From Acidovorax_G sp046289925 (GTDB lineage Bacteria; Pseudomonadota; Gammaproteobacteria; Burkholderiales; Burkholderiaceae_C): a DNA stretch of 18,973 nt. How positions within the stretch are numbered: the stretch's first letter is position 1; each line of letters starts with the position of its first letter. Location of the stretch: assembly GCA_046289925.1 (NCBI GenBank), contig JBKBUN010000053.1:1-18973 (forward strand). Reading direction: 5' to 3'. Both the position numbers and the translations under genes were made by a program. The notes beneath the pieces are model-generated. The model had not been told where the DNA came from. It saw nothing but the letters and a program-made list of their open reading frames with translations, and did no database searches. Shown here piece by piece: positions 1-7,252 of this stretch.

Positions 1-171
1 CCTAGGAGTCTGTCGGACTTGGGAATCGTCGGCTGCAAATGGGCCGCAGCGGTCCATTTTTCACCGTCTTTGGGCCCTATAGCCCCGCTATGGGGCTGCA
101 AACACGGCGAAAACGGTCCTCGCTGGGGCGCATGTTCGCTTTCGACGTCCCAAGCCCGACAGACTCCTAGG
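1..171 (+). mobile_element. Palindromic MITE-like element, copy 1 (A/A ends)
   Basis: A 171-bp non-coding element that starts CCTAGGAGTC and ends GACTCCTAGG. The terminal inverted repeats (1-23 and 149-171) match at 22 of 23 positions. Almost the whole element is an imperfect palindrome. Its centre is a hairpin: GCCCTATAGC (74-83), a 3-base loop, and GCTATGGGGC (87-96). The core motif GGGCGCAT is at 126-133. Bases 1-133 match the reverse complement of 6981-7113 at 127 of 133 positions. No transposase is encoded. The small frame running through it looks incidental. The left flank lies outside the window, so a target duplication cannot be checked. Inference: a non-autonomous element moved by a transposase encoded elsewhere. 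I cannot assign it to an IS family. Confidence 0.75.
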
Positions 172-250
172 GTCAAAAGCCTGCGCGCACGAACGTCTGG
201 CCGGCAGGCCTGCCAGCCGCCTCGACTGGCGACGGGCTTGCGGTCTATTT

Positions 251-311
251 GCTATTAAATTAATAGCTGCTCGTGCTTGACTTTGGGTGATGAGAGGCCA
301 TTTTGGCCTCT
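251..311 (+). repeat. Short intergenic repeat (AGCTGCT-type), copy 1
   Basis: The sequence TAATAGCTGCTCGTGCTTGA (261-280) recurs with small changes at 17228-17250 and, inverted, at 18841-18873. It is preceded by a TGCTATTAAAT-like half, and is followed by the hairpin at 293-311, which I take to be part of the same unit. Similar intergenic repeats are, to my knowledge, common in Comamonadaceae genomes. They carry no gene. Here it lies just beyond the lptE stop codon. Confidence 0.55.
293..311 (-). terminator. Hairpin downstream of lptE, possible terminator
   Basis: AGAGGCCA (293-300), loop TTT, TGGCCTCT (304-311) form a perfect 8-bp stem 3 bases beyond the lptE stop on the minus strand. No U-tract follows on that strand. 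It could therefore be a weak terminator or an RNA 3'-end stabiliser, and may simply belong to the neighbouring repeat. Confidence 0.4.
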
Positions 312-314
312 GAA

Positions 315-815
315 TCAGGGCTTGATCGCAGCCAGGCGGCGAGTGAGCTGCTGCACCAGGTCGGTCTGCATGTTGCGAAACAGCAAGGCCTCTTCGGCCT
401 CTTTGGACAGCGCGGCGGTTTCGGTGTAGCTGATGTCGCGCTGCTGCAGCAGCTCGGTCTCAGGAATCCACTCGGTGCCGTCGGCGCGGCGCAGCCGGAA
501 GCGGATGCGCAGGCGCAACTGCAGCTCGCGCACCTGCCCGGCCACGTTTTGTCCGACGACCACGCGCTCGCGCTGCTCGGCCAGCAGGTCGAGCGTGGCC
601 TGCGCACCCGGCTGGGCCGCGGCGTCGCGGGTGATGCGCAGCGGGCTGCCCGCACCTTCGAGCGTGCGCTGCAGCTCACGTGCCAGCCCCGAGCCCGCAG
701 GCGCTGCGATGTGCAGCGAGTCGAACGCGAAATCAGGCACGCCCCGCAGGCGAAAGCCACACCCGGCCACGGCCAGCAGCGGTACCAGAGCCCCAAGCAA
801 TCGGCGTCGGTGCAT
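315..815 (-). CDS. lptE: LPS-assembly lipoprotein LptE
   Basis: A 166-residue outer-membrane lipoprotein. In the Lpt pathway LptE plugs and supports the LptD barrel that inserts lipopolysaccharide into the outer leaflet. The N-terminus MHRRRLLGALVPLLAVAGC is a lipoprotein signal with a VAGC lipobox and Cys19 as the acylation site. It is followed by GFRLRG, typical of LptE/RlpB. The rest is the usual soluble domain, ending with a basic, amphipathic C-terminus. The length is normal. The frame stays open far upstream into leuS, but the ATG at 815 is chosen because only it places the signal peptide at the N-terminus. It lies 53 bp after the leuS stop in the same direction, so the two are probably co-transcribed, as in many betaproteobacteria. 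Confidence is high from the lipobox, length and leuS neighbour. Confidence 0.9.
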   Translation of the reverse strand: MHRRRLLGALVPLLAVAGCGFRLRGVPDFAFDSLHIAAPAGSGLARELQRTLEGAGSPLRITRDAAAQPGAQATLDLLAEQRERVVVGQNVAGQVRELQLRLRIRFRLRRADGTEWIPETELLQQRDISYTETAALSKEAEEALLFRNMQTDLVQQLTRRLAAIKP

Positions 816-868
816 GTGAATCCTTGTGGGCCGGCCCGGCAGCGGTGCGCCCGGGCACGGCCATATGC

Positions 869-3550
869 TTACACCACGATGTTGACCAGGCGACCCGGCA
901 CCACCACCACGCGCTTGGGGCTCGCACCCGCCGCATAGGTGGCCAGCACGGGGCTTTGCAGCGCAATCTGCTCGATGGCCGCTTTGTCGGCCGCCGCAGG
1001 CACCAGGATGGAGCCGCGCAGCTTGCCGTTGATCTGCAGCATCAACTCGACCTCGTCCTGCGCGAGCGCCTGCGGATCCACCTGCGGCCAAGGCGCATCC
1101 AGCAGGTCGCCCAGCACACCGGCGTAGCCCAGATCGCTCCACAGCGCATGGGCGATGTGGGGCGTGGCAGGGTACAGGCAGCGCAGCAAGATGCCAAAAC
1201 CTTCGATCAGCGCCACCTGGGCGCCGGCCGAGTCCATGGCCTTGAAGTCCTCGAGCGCGTTGATCATCTTCATCGCGCCCGAGACCACGGTGTTGTACTG
1301 CATGCGCTGGTAGTCATAGTCCACCTGCTTGAGCACGGTGTGGATCTCCAGGCGCAAGGCCTTGGCCTCTTTGCCGAACGACACATCCTGCAGGCTGCTG
1401 GCACCCGCCACGCTGGCCATAGCGGCGTCGCGGTCGATGCCCGAGAGCTTGACCCCGAAGTTCCACACCCGGCGCAGGAAGCGGTAGCTGCCTTCCACGG
1501 CCGCGTCGTTCCATTCGAGCGTGGCTTCGGGCGGAGCGGTGAACATGGTGTACAGGCGGGCGGTGTCGGCACCGTACTTTTCGATCAGATCCTGCGGGTC
1601 CACGCCGTTGTTCTTGGACTTGGACATGGTGCCCACGCCCTCGTAGTCGATAGGCGTGCCCACGGGCAAGTCACCCACGGCGTTCTTGAGCCGCGCGCCG
1701 ACGATCTTGCCGCCTTCATCGAGCACATGTTCCACGTCGTGCGGCCAGAAGTATTCCTTGCCGCCCTTTTCGTTGCGGCGGCTGTAGATGTGGTTGAGCA
1801 CCATGCCCTGCGTGAGCAGTTTGGTGAAGGGTTCGTCCACTTTGACCAACCCGAGATCGCGCATGACCTTGGTCCAAAAGCGCGCGTACAGCAGGTGCAG
1901 GATGGCGTGCTCGATGCCGCCGATGTACTGGTCCATGGGCATCCAGTAGTCCGCTCCACCCGCCACCATGGCATCGGTATTCTTGGGGTCACAGTACCGC
2001 ATGAAGTACCACGAGCTGTCCACGAAGGTGTCCATGGTGTCCGTCTCACGGCGCGCGGGCTTGCCGCACACGGGGCAGGTCACGCCCGCGTGGAAGCCTT
2101 CGTGCTTGTGCAACGGGTTGCCCGTACCATCTGGGATGCAGTCTTGCGGCAGCACCACAGGCAGGTCTTTTTCCGGCACAGGCACCGCGCCATGTTCGTC
2201 GCAGTGGATGATGGGAATGGGCGTGCCCCAGTAGCGCTGGCGGCTGATGCCCCAATCGCGCAGGCGCCAGGTGGTTTTCTTCTCGCCCAGGCCCTTTTGC
2301 TGCAGCGCGTGGGCCACGGCGTTCACCGCGTCCTTGTAATTCAGACCGCTGAAGCTGCCGGAGTTGATGGTGACGCCGCGCTGCTTGTCGCCGTACCAGT
2401 CCTGCCACTGGCGGTAGTCAAACGTCTCGCCGTCCACCAGTACCACCTGCTTGATCTCGATGCCGTACTTGAGCGCGAACGCAAAGTCGCGCTCGTCGTG
2501 GGCAGGCACACCCATCACGGCGCCGTCGCCATAGCCCATCAGCACGTAGTTGCCGACCCACACCTGCACCTTTTCTTCGGTCAGCGGGTGGGTCACGTAC
2601 AGGCCCGTAGGCACGCCCTTTTTCTCTTGCGTGGCCAGTTCGGCCTCAGTGGTGCCGCCGGTCTTGCATTCTTCAATGAAGGCTGCGAGGGCGGGGTTGG
2701 TCTTGGCAGCGTGGATCGCCAGCGGATGCTCAGGGGCCACGGCACAGAAGGTCACGCCCATGATGGTGTCGGCGCGCGTGGTGAACACGTACATCTTGCC
2801 GTCGCCGATCAGTGCGCCGTCGTCGCCCCGGATGTCGTGCGTGAACGCAAAGCGCACACCTTCGCTCTTGCCGATCCAGTTTTCCTGCATCAGCTTCACG
2901 CGCTCAGGCCAGCCGGGCAGATTGTCCCCCTTCAAAACGCCCAGCAGCTCTTCGGCGTAGTCGGTGATCTTCAGGTAGTAGCCGGGGATCTCGCGCTTTT
3001 CCACCAGCGCACCGGTGCGCCAGCCGCGGCCGTCGATCACCTGCTCATTGGCCAGCACGGTCTGGTCCACCGGGTCCCAGTTCACCACCTGTGTCTTGCG
3101 GTAGGCAATGCCCTTTTCCAGCATCTTGAGGAACAGCCACTGGTTCCACTTGTAGTACTCAGGGTCGCAGGTGGTGATCTCGCGGCTCCAGTCGATGGCC
3201 AGGCCCATGGCCTGCATCTGCTTCTTCATGTAGGCGATGTTTTCGTACGTCCACTTCGCCGGGGGCACGCCGTTCTTGAGTGCAGCGTTTTCGGCGGGCA
3301 AGCCGAAGGCGTCCCAGCCCATGGGCATCAAGACGTTGTAGCCGTTCATGCGCAGGTAGCGCGTGAGCATGTCGTTGATGGTGTAGTTGCGCACATGGCC
3401 CATGTGCAACTTGCCGCTCGGGTACGGCAGCATGGAACAGGCGTAGAACTTCTTCTTGTTCGCGTCTTCCGTCACGCGGTAAGCGTCGCGGGCGGTCCAG
3501 TGGGCGTGCGCGGCACGCTCCACATCGTGGGGGGTGTATTTCTCTTGCAT
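869..3550 (-). CDS. leuS: Leucyl-tRNA synthetase
   Basis: An 893-residue cytoplasmic class I aminoacyl-tRNA synthetase that charges tRNA-Leu with leucine. The HIGH motif is HMGH at residues 49-52, inside PYPSGKLHMGHVRNYT. The KMSKS loop reads TMSKS (641-645) within GTMSKSKNNGVDP, so its first lysine is threonine. The large editing (CP1) insertion and the zinc-like CPVCGKPARR segment before DTFVDSSWY are present. The start at 3550 (MQEKYTPHDVE) matches the family N-terminus. The frame runs further upstream, but that part has no family resemblance. No clear Shine-Dalgarno is visible before this ATG. About 234 bp separate it from exbD, enough for its own promoter (see the TAAAAT box at 3744-3749). 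lptE follows downstream. Confidence 0.97.
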   Translation of the reverse strand: MQEKYTPHDVERAAHAHWTARDAYRVTEDANKKKFYACSMLPYPSGKLHMGHVRNYTINDMLTRYLRMNGYNVLMPMGWDAFGLPAENAALKNGVPPAKWTYENIAYMKKQMQAMGLAIDWSREITTCDPEYYKWNQWLFLKMLEKGIAYRKTQVVNWDPVDQTVLANEQVIDGRGWRTGALVEKREIPGYYLKITDYAEELLGVLKGDNLPGWPERVKLMQENWIGKSEGVRFAFTHDIRGDDGALIGDGKMYVFTTRADTIMGVTFCAVAPEHPLAIHAAKTNPALAAFIEECKTGGTTEAELATQEKKGVPTGLYVTHPLTEEKVQVWVGNYVLMGYGDGAVMGVPAHDERDFAFALKYGIEIKQVVLVDGETFDYRQWQDWYGDKQRGVTINSGSFSGLNYKDAVNAVAHALQQKGLGEKKTTWRLRDWGISRQRYWGTPIPIIHCDEHGAVPVPEKDLPVVLPQDCIPDGTGNPLHKHEGFHAGVTCPVCGKPARRETDTMDTFVDSSWYFMRYCDPKNTDAMVAGGADYWMPMDQYIGGIEHAILHLLYARFWTKVMRDLGLVKVDEPFTKLLTQGMVLNHIYSRRNEKGGKEYFWPHDVEHVLDEGGKIVGARLKNAVGDLPVGTPIDYEGVGTMSKSKNNGVDPQDLIEKYGADTARLYTMFTAPPEATLEWNDAAVEGSYRFLRRVWNFGVKLSGIDRDAAMASVAGASSLQDVSFGKEAKALRLEIHTVLKQVDYDYQRMQYNTVVSGAMKMINALEDFKAMDSAGAQVALIEGFGILLRCLYPATPHIAHALWSDLGYAGVLGDLLDAPWPQVDPQALAQDEVELMLQINGKLRGSILVPAAADKAAIEQIALQSPVLATYAAGASPKRVVVVPGRLVNIVV

Positions 3551-3743
3551 GGATGGAAGATGGAAAACGAGAAGGTCTCGGGGGCCTTTGTGCGAACCGT
3601 TCGGGCCGTGTGCGCCAGGGGCCAGACGGCACCGCAACCACCATCGCCGTTGCGCGCCCTCGCCTCGCAGCAGACGCGGGCGGTCTGCCCATGCACACGG
3701 CCTGAAGATTTGCGCAGCAGATCCCGGGCGGCCGATCGCCACG

Positions 3744-3749
3744 ATTTTA
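3744..3749 (-). promoter_or_regulatory. Candidate -10 box upstream of leuS
   Basis: TAAAAT, followed by CG, on the minus strand in the exbD-leuS gap. It would start transcription near 3737 and give a leader of about 185 bases before leuS. No convincing -35 hexamer is seen. The same TAAAATCG octamer lies upstream of purC and of the 47-residue gene, which raises its credibility slightly. Confidence 0.35.
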
Positions 3750-3784
3750 GGCGGTGGCGCCTGCTACATACCGCGGCGCATGCC

Positions 3785-4198
3785 TCAGGGTTGTTCCGTC
3801 ACGAACGCCACGCGCGGCAGCCCGGCCCGCTGTGCGGCCGCCATCACCCGTGCCAGGTCTGCGTACGCCACTGCGGCATCGGCACGCAACTGCAACACAT
3901 TGGTGCCCTGCAGACGGGCCTGCTCGCGCAAATGCCCCTCCAGCGTTTCCAGAGTGGCCGGCTCACCTTGCACCCGCAGGCGACCCTGGCGGTCCATTTC
4001 AAGATGCACCGCGCGCGGCGGCGAAGCATCGGGAGGCGCTTCGGCCTGCGGCAGCTGCAGCGGCAACGCGGTGGTGAACAACGGGGCGGCCAAAATGAAG
4101 ATGACCACCAACACCAGCATCACATCCACCAGGGGTGTGATGTTGATTCCCGCCATGGGGGTCGACGTGGTCCGACGATGGAACCGGCCCAATGCCAT
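3785..4198 (-). CDS. exbD: ExbD/TolR-family biopolymer transport protein
   Basis: A 137-residue inner-membrane protein. ExbD and TolR pair with ExbB and TolQ to convert proton flow into motion that energises TonB- or Tol-dependent outer-membrane functions. Visible features are a short cytoplasmic N-terminus, then MAGINITPLVDVMLVLVVIF with one transmembrane helix (about residues 22-40). Asp25 sits in the helix, matching the essential proton-carrying aspartate of the family. A periplasmic domain follows. The ATG at 4198 is chosen because MALGRFHRR then the TPLVDVML motif fits the usual start. It lies 7 bp after the exbB stop, so the two are co-translated. ExbD is preferred over TolR because no tolA, tolB or pal is nearby, but the two are hard to separate by eye. 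Confidence 0.88.
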   Translation of the reverse strand: MALGRFHRRTTSTPMAGINITPLVDVMLVLVVIFILAAPLFTTALPLQLPQAEAPPDASPPRAVHLEMDRQGRLRVQGEPATLETLEGHLREQARLQGTNVLQLRADAAVAYADLARVMAAAQRAGLPRVAFVTEQP

Positions 4199-4205
4199 GG
4201 TCCCC

Positions 4206-4889
4206 TCAGGCCGAGCGCGGCAACCCGGCCGCGCCTGCAAGGGTCGCATCGGCCCAGGCCTGCAGATCATGGGCCAGCGCGTCCAGCTCAGACTCCACCC
4301 ACTCAATGCCGCGCCCCAGCAGGTTGTAGGCCACGAGGGCTGGAATCGCCACAGCCAGGCCCAGCGCCGTCATGACCAGGGCCTCGCCCACGGGCGCCGC
4401 CAGACGGTCCAGCGTGACCGGGCCGCCGCCGGTCAGGGCCAGCAGGGCGCGGTGAATGCCCCACACCGTGCCCAGCAAACCGACAAACGGGGCAGCCGCC
4501 GCCAACGTGGCCAGCAGGGTTTGACCCGCTTGCAGCCGGTGCTGCGCCTGTTGCAGGGCAGCGCGCAAGCGGCGTGTCAGGCGCAAGCCTTCCGCGGTGC
4601 GCGCCTCCAGGGTGGATGCGGGGGCAACCGCCGGTTCGGCTGCAGCCGCTGCAACCAGGCCCGTGACCCAGCCGGTGCGGTCTGCCGCCTGAACCCGCTG
4701 CCCGGCGGTCTGCAGATCTGGAGAGTGCCACCACAAGGCGATACTGCGCGGCACACTGCGCCGGGCCTCGGCCAGCAGCCACGCCTTCCACAGAATGAGC
4801 ACCCAACTGAGCACCGACATGGCCAGCAGCAGCACGGCCGTGCCACGGGCGACCATGTCACCCTGATGCCACCAGTCCCACGCGCCCAC
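4206..4889 (-). CDS. exbB: MotA/TolQ/ExbB proton channel family protein
   Basis: A 227-residue inner-membrane protein forming the channel partner of ExbD. Three membrane segments are visible: about residues 14-37, 124-147 (LAAAAPFVGLLGTVWGIHRAL, the family signature) and 170-192 (MTALGLAVAIPALVAYNLLG). A long cytoplasmic loop lies between the first two. The start is a GTG at 4889, with AGGGG about 9 bases upstream. An in-frame ATG at residue 12 is a possible alternative, but it would cut off the WWHQGD segment that I associate with ExbB N-termini. It sits 20 bp downstream of dapB and 7 bp upstream of exbD. The context suggests a dapB-exbB-exbD transcription unit. No TonB gene or TonB-dependent receptor is in the window. 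Confidence 0.88.
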   Translation of the reverse strand: MGAWDWWHQGDMVARGTAVLLLAMSVLSWVLILWKAWLLAEARRSVPRSIALWWHSPDLQTAGQRVQAADRTGWVTGLVAAAAAEPAVAPASTLEARTAEGLRLTRRLRAALQQAQHRLQAGQTLLATLAAAAPFVGLLGTVWGIHRALLALTGGGPVTLDRLAAPVGEALVMTALGLAVAIPALVAYNLLGRGIEWVESELDALAHDLQAWADATLAGAAGLPRSA

Positions 4890-4909
4890 GACGCCGCGCC
4901 CCTGCAGCC

Positions 4910-5731
4910 TCAGGCGCGCAAACCGAGCACGTCGAACATGTCGAACATGCCCCGGGGATGGTGCGCGAGAAACCGGACGGCGCGCAGGCTGCCCTGCGCG
5001 TAGGTGGTGCGGCTCGACGACTTGTGGGTGATCTCGATGCGCTCCCCAATGCCGGCAAACAACACGGTGTGGTCGCCCACAATGTCGCCGCCACGGATCG
5101 TCGAAAAACCGATGGTGGACGGGTCGCGCTCGCCGGTGACGCCTTCGCGTGCGTACACCGCGCAGTCCTTGATGTCGCGCCCCAAGGCGTCGGCAATCAC
5201 CTCGCCCATCTTCAGGGCCGTTCCCGAGGGAGCGTCCACCTTGTGGCGGTGGTGGGCCTCAATCACCTCGATGTCATAGCCCTGGGAGAGGGCCTTGGCC
5301 GCCATCTCCAGCAGCTTGAGCGTGACGTTCACGCCCACGCTCATGTTGGGCGCCATCACAATGGCATGCTGCTGCGCCGCAGCCGCAATCTGGGCCTTTT
5401 GCGCATCGCTAAAGCCTGTGGTGCCGATGACCATGCGCACCCCCAGTTCCTGGCACACCTGCAGGTGGTGCAACGTGCCTTCAGGCCGGGTGAAGTCGAT
5501 CAGCACATCCACGCCCTGCAGCGCCTGCCGCAGATCGGCCGTGATGGCGACACCGCTGGCGTAGCCCAGGAACGCCGTGGCGTCCGAGCCGATGGCCGGG
5601 CTGGAGGGCAGATCGAGTGCGCCCGCAAGCACCATGTCGTCGGCCGCGCGGATCGCCTCGATCAGCATGCGGCCCATACGGCCAGAGGCACCGGCCACAG
5701 CCACACGGGAAACCGGTTGCGTTGGGTTCAT
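4910..5731 (-). CDS. dapB: 4-hydroxy-tetrahydrodipicolinate reductase
   Basis: A 273-residue cytoplasmic NAD(P)H-dependent enzyme. It reduces the product of DapA to tetrahydrodipicolinate on the route to diaminopimelate and lysine. The nucleotide-binding motif VAVAGASGRMGR lies at residues 10-21. The catalytic segment IEAHHRHKVDAPSGTALKMG covers about 157-176, with the conserved HH and the Lys. GTTGF at 103-107 is also typical. The length equals the usual 265-275. The ATG at 5731 (MNPTQPVSRVAVAG) is the natural start because the Rossmann strand follows at once. It lies 87 bp downstream of bamE, with a possible attenuator hairpin between them, and is followed closely by exbB. Confidence 0.97.
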   Translation of the reverse strand: MNPTQPVSRVAVAGASGRMGRMLIEAIRAADDMVLAGALDLPSSPAIGSDATAFLGYASGVAITADLRQALQGVDVLIDFTRPEGTLHHLQVCQELGVRMVIGTTGFSDAQKAQIAAAAQQHAIVMAPNMSVGVNVTLKLLEMAAKALSQGYDIEVIEAHHRHKVDAPSGTALKMGEVIADALGRDIKDCAVYAREGVTGERDPSTIGFSTIRGGDIVGDHTVLFAGIGERIEITHKSSSRTTYAQGSLRAVRFLAHHPRGMFDMFDVLGLRA

Positions 5732-5746
5732 AGGTCTTCTGTCTTC

Positions 5747-5782
5747 AAAAAACGGACAGCGGCGCGGTGTGTTGAAACACCG
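5747..5782 (-). terminator. Hairpin between bamE and dapB, possible attenuator
   Basis: GCGGTGT (5763-5769), a 6-base loop and ACACCGC (5776-5782) form a perfect 7-bp stem in the bamE-dapB gap. Read on the minus strand, a run of six T (5752-5747) follows about 10 bases after the stem. That spacing is long for a canonical terminator, so partial termination between bamE and dapB is a guess. Confidence 0.3.
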
Positions 5783-5818
5783 CCACGAGCCGCCCGGTCA
5801 CCAAAGCCGGTCGCACGC

Positions 5819-6376
5819 TCAGCGCGCAGCAGGCTCCAGCGGAGGGTAACTGGCGCGCACCGGCGCGGTGGGTGCGGCATCTTCGTCGGCCTTGCGCGAC
5901 GGCGCAGGGTACTTGGCGAGTTGCTCTGGCGTGGCTTGCAGAGACGGGGCCTTGCGAGCGCTGGAACGCTTGCCCAGGCTGGCGACGAACTCCGATTCCG
6001 AGGGCATCTCGTCGCCCTCATGGCGCTCCAGCACATCGCCCTTGAAATACACCGTCAGCTTGCGTGTCTGGCGCTCCACGCCAGGGCGCTGCAGCGTGAA
6101 CACATATTCCCAACGATCCGCGTGGAACAGGCTGCTCACCAGCGGCGACCCGAGGATCTCGCGCACCTGCTGGCGCCCCATGCCGGGCTGCAGGGCTTCT
6201 ACCTGTTCGCGCGAAACGAAATTGCCCTGGACCACATCGACCTTGTACGGTGTCACGACATTGGCGATGCGGGCACTGGCACTGTCAAAGCTTGCGCAAC
6301 CACCCAGCAAGGACGCGGTGGCAACCAGGCTCAGCAGCAGAATTCGCGGGGTGCGCAGAGGGTTGTGCACAGGCAT
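5819..6376 (-). CDS. bamE: Outer-membrane assembly lipoprotein BamE (SmpA/OmlA)
   Basis: A 185-residue lipoprotein of the BAM complex, which folds beta-barrel proteins into the outer membrane. The signal segment PRILLLSLVATASLLGGC ends in an LGGC lipobox with Cys27. The core motifs follow: YKVDVVQGNFVSREQV (44-59), LQPGMGRQQVREILGSPL and WEYVF, then a strand ending VYFKGDVLERHEGD. The C-terminal 50 or so residues are rich in Pro, Ala and Lys and probably disordered. This makes it longer than E. coli BamE, as is common in Burkholderiales. The start at 6376 (MPVHNPLRTPR) is the only ATG giving a proper signal peptide. It is divergent from fur, with 82 bp between the start codons. Confidence 0.93.
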   Translation of the reverse strand: MPVHNPLRTPRILLLSLVATASLLGGCASFDSASARIANVVTPYKVDVVQGNFVSREQVEALQPGMGRQQVREILGSPLVSSLFHADRWEYVFTLQRPGVERQTRKLTVYFKGDVLERHEGDEMPSESEFVASLGKRSSARKAPSLQATPEQLAKYPAPSRKADEDAAPTAPVRASYPPLEPAAR

Positions 6377-6405
6377 GGACAAGAAGCTGACGATATGATC
6401 GACCC

Positions 6406-6411
6406 ATTGTA
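6406..6411 (-). promoter_or_regulatory. Candidate -10 box for bamE
   Basis: TACAAT on the minus strand, 30 bp before the bamE start, in the 82-bp bamE/fur divergent region. TATGAT on the plus strand at 6394-6399 could be the matching box for fur. Neither has a clear -35 at normal spacing, so both are tentative. No convincing Fur box was found between the genes. Confidence 0.3.
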
Positions 6412-6458
6412 GCGGGAGGCCTGTGCGCACCCCCTCCCCAGCCACGGAAGACCCCGCC

Positions 6459-6881
6459 ATGACCAACATCGACGAACTCAAGAACACCGGGCTCAAGGCC
6501 ACGCTGCCCAGGCTCAAGATCCTCGAGATCTTCCAGCGCGGTGCGCAGCGCCACATGACGGCGGAAGACGTGTTCCGGGTGCTGCTGGAAGAGCGCTCAG
6601 ACATCGGGCTGGCCACGGTGTACCGCGTACTTACGCAGTTCGAGCAGGCCGGCATCCTGATCCGCAGCAATTTCGAAAGCGGCAAGGCGGTTTACGAACT
6701 CAATGAAGGCCAGCACCACGACCACTTCATCTGCACGAGTTGCGGCAAGGTCGAGGAGTTCTACGACCCCGAAATCGAAAAGCGCCAGCAGATAGTGGCC
6801 GCAGCCAAGGGCTGGGTGGTGCATGACCATTCGATGGCGCTGTACGGCCAGTGCGCCGCATGCGCAAAGAAGGCTGGTTGA
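6459..6881 (+). CDS. fur: Ferric uptake regulator Fur
   Basis: A 140-residue Fe(II)-dependent transcriptional repressor of iron-uptake genes. The N-terminal winged helix covers about residues 1-82, with the recognition region DIGLATVYRVLTQFEQAGI. The dimerisation/metal domain carries the HHDHFICTSCGKVEEF signature and a C-terminal CAAC pair. The length is close to E. coli Fur (148). The ATG at 6459 has GGAAG 8 bases upstream and starts MTNIDELKNTGLKATLPRLK, the family N-terminus. The in-frame GTG 36 bp upstream adds only residues that look unrelated. It is the only plus-strand gene in the first 10 kb. A palindromic element begins 2 bases after its stop codon, so its native terminator was displaced or replaced. 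Confidence 0.96.
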   Translation: MTNIDELKNTGLKATLPRLKILEIFQRGAQRHMTAEDVFRVLLEERSDIGLATVYRVLTQFEQAGILIRSNFESGKAVYELNEGQHHDHFICTSCGKVEEFYDPEIEKRQQIVAAAKGWVVHDHSMALYGQCAACAKKAG

Positions 6882-6882
6882 A

Positions 6883-7113
6883 CCTAGAAACCGCAGTTGA
6901 CCGCTTGTTCGCACTGAAAAGTTCTGATGTCCGTTGAAGTTGCGCCTTGTGGGCACGCTCACCTTCTGGGTGAAAGCGCTATGCGCCCCAGCGAGGACAG
7001 TTTTCGCCGTGTTTGCAGCCCCATAGCAGGGCTATGGGGCCCAAAGACGGTGACAAATGGACCGCTGAGGCCCATTTGCAGCCGACGATTCCCAAGTCCG
7101 ACAGGCTCCTAGG
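6883..7113 (-). mobile_element. Palindromic MITE-like element, copy 2 (hybrid B/A ends)
   Basis: A 231-bp element with two different ends. The left end begins CCTAGAAACCGCAGTTG, as in copies 3 and 4. The right end, reversed, begins CCTAGGAGCC, as in copy 1. Bases 6900-6980 match 11967-12047 (inverted) at 79 of 81 positions, and 6981-7113 match copy 1 at 127 of 133. The switch falls at ATGCGCCC (6981-6988). A central hairpin of 10 perfect pairs lies at 7018-7040. The direct repeat TTGAA flanks it (6878-6882 and 7114-7118), and the left copy contains the fur stop codon. It lies between the convergent fur and hprK. It encodes no transposase. Confidence 0.8.
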
Positions 7114-7252
7114 TTGAACGACCGTTTCAGCCGTCAATCCACGCGTTGAAGAGGCGGTGATCCAGATCGGTGCCCCCGTGAAAACAGCCGTACGGTCAGG
7201 CCGGCGGCAAGCTCTCTCGGGCTAAGACGCCAGGCAACTCAAGGGGCGATCC
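7114..7252. other. Intergenic stretch between element copy 2 and hprK
   Basis: Together with the element this makes about 370 bp without a gene. In these 139 bp I see no convincing gene, RNA fold, terminator with a U-tract, or repeat. It would hold the 3' ends of both the fur and hprK transcripts. Confidence 0.5.

Noticed and set aside
19..258. A small plus-strand frame running through element copy 1
   Set aside because: It follows the palindrome and continues into unrelated sequence. Copy 2 does not preserve it, so it is not a gene carried by the element.
680..4375. A 1231-codon open frame on the plus strand across leuS and exbD
   Set aside because: It is the antisense shadow of leuS. The translation is His/Val/Arg-rich with no family motif, as expected opposite a GC-rich gene.
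6377..6458. Fur box in the bamE/fur divergent region
   Set aside because: No palindromic AT-rich 19-mer resembling the Fur consensus is present in these 82 bp.
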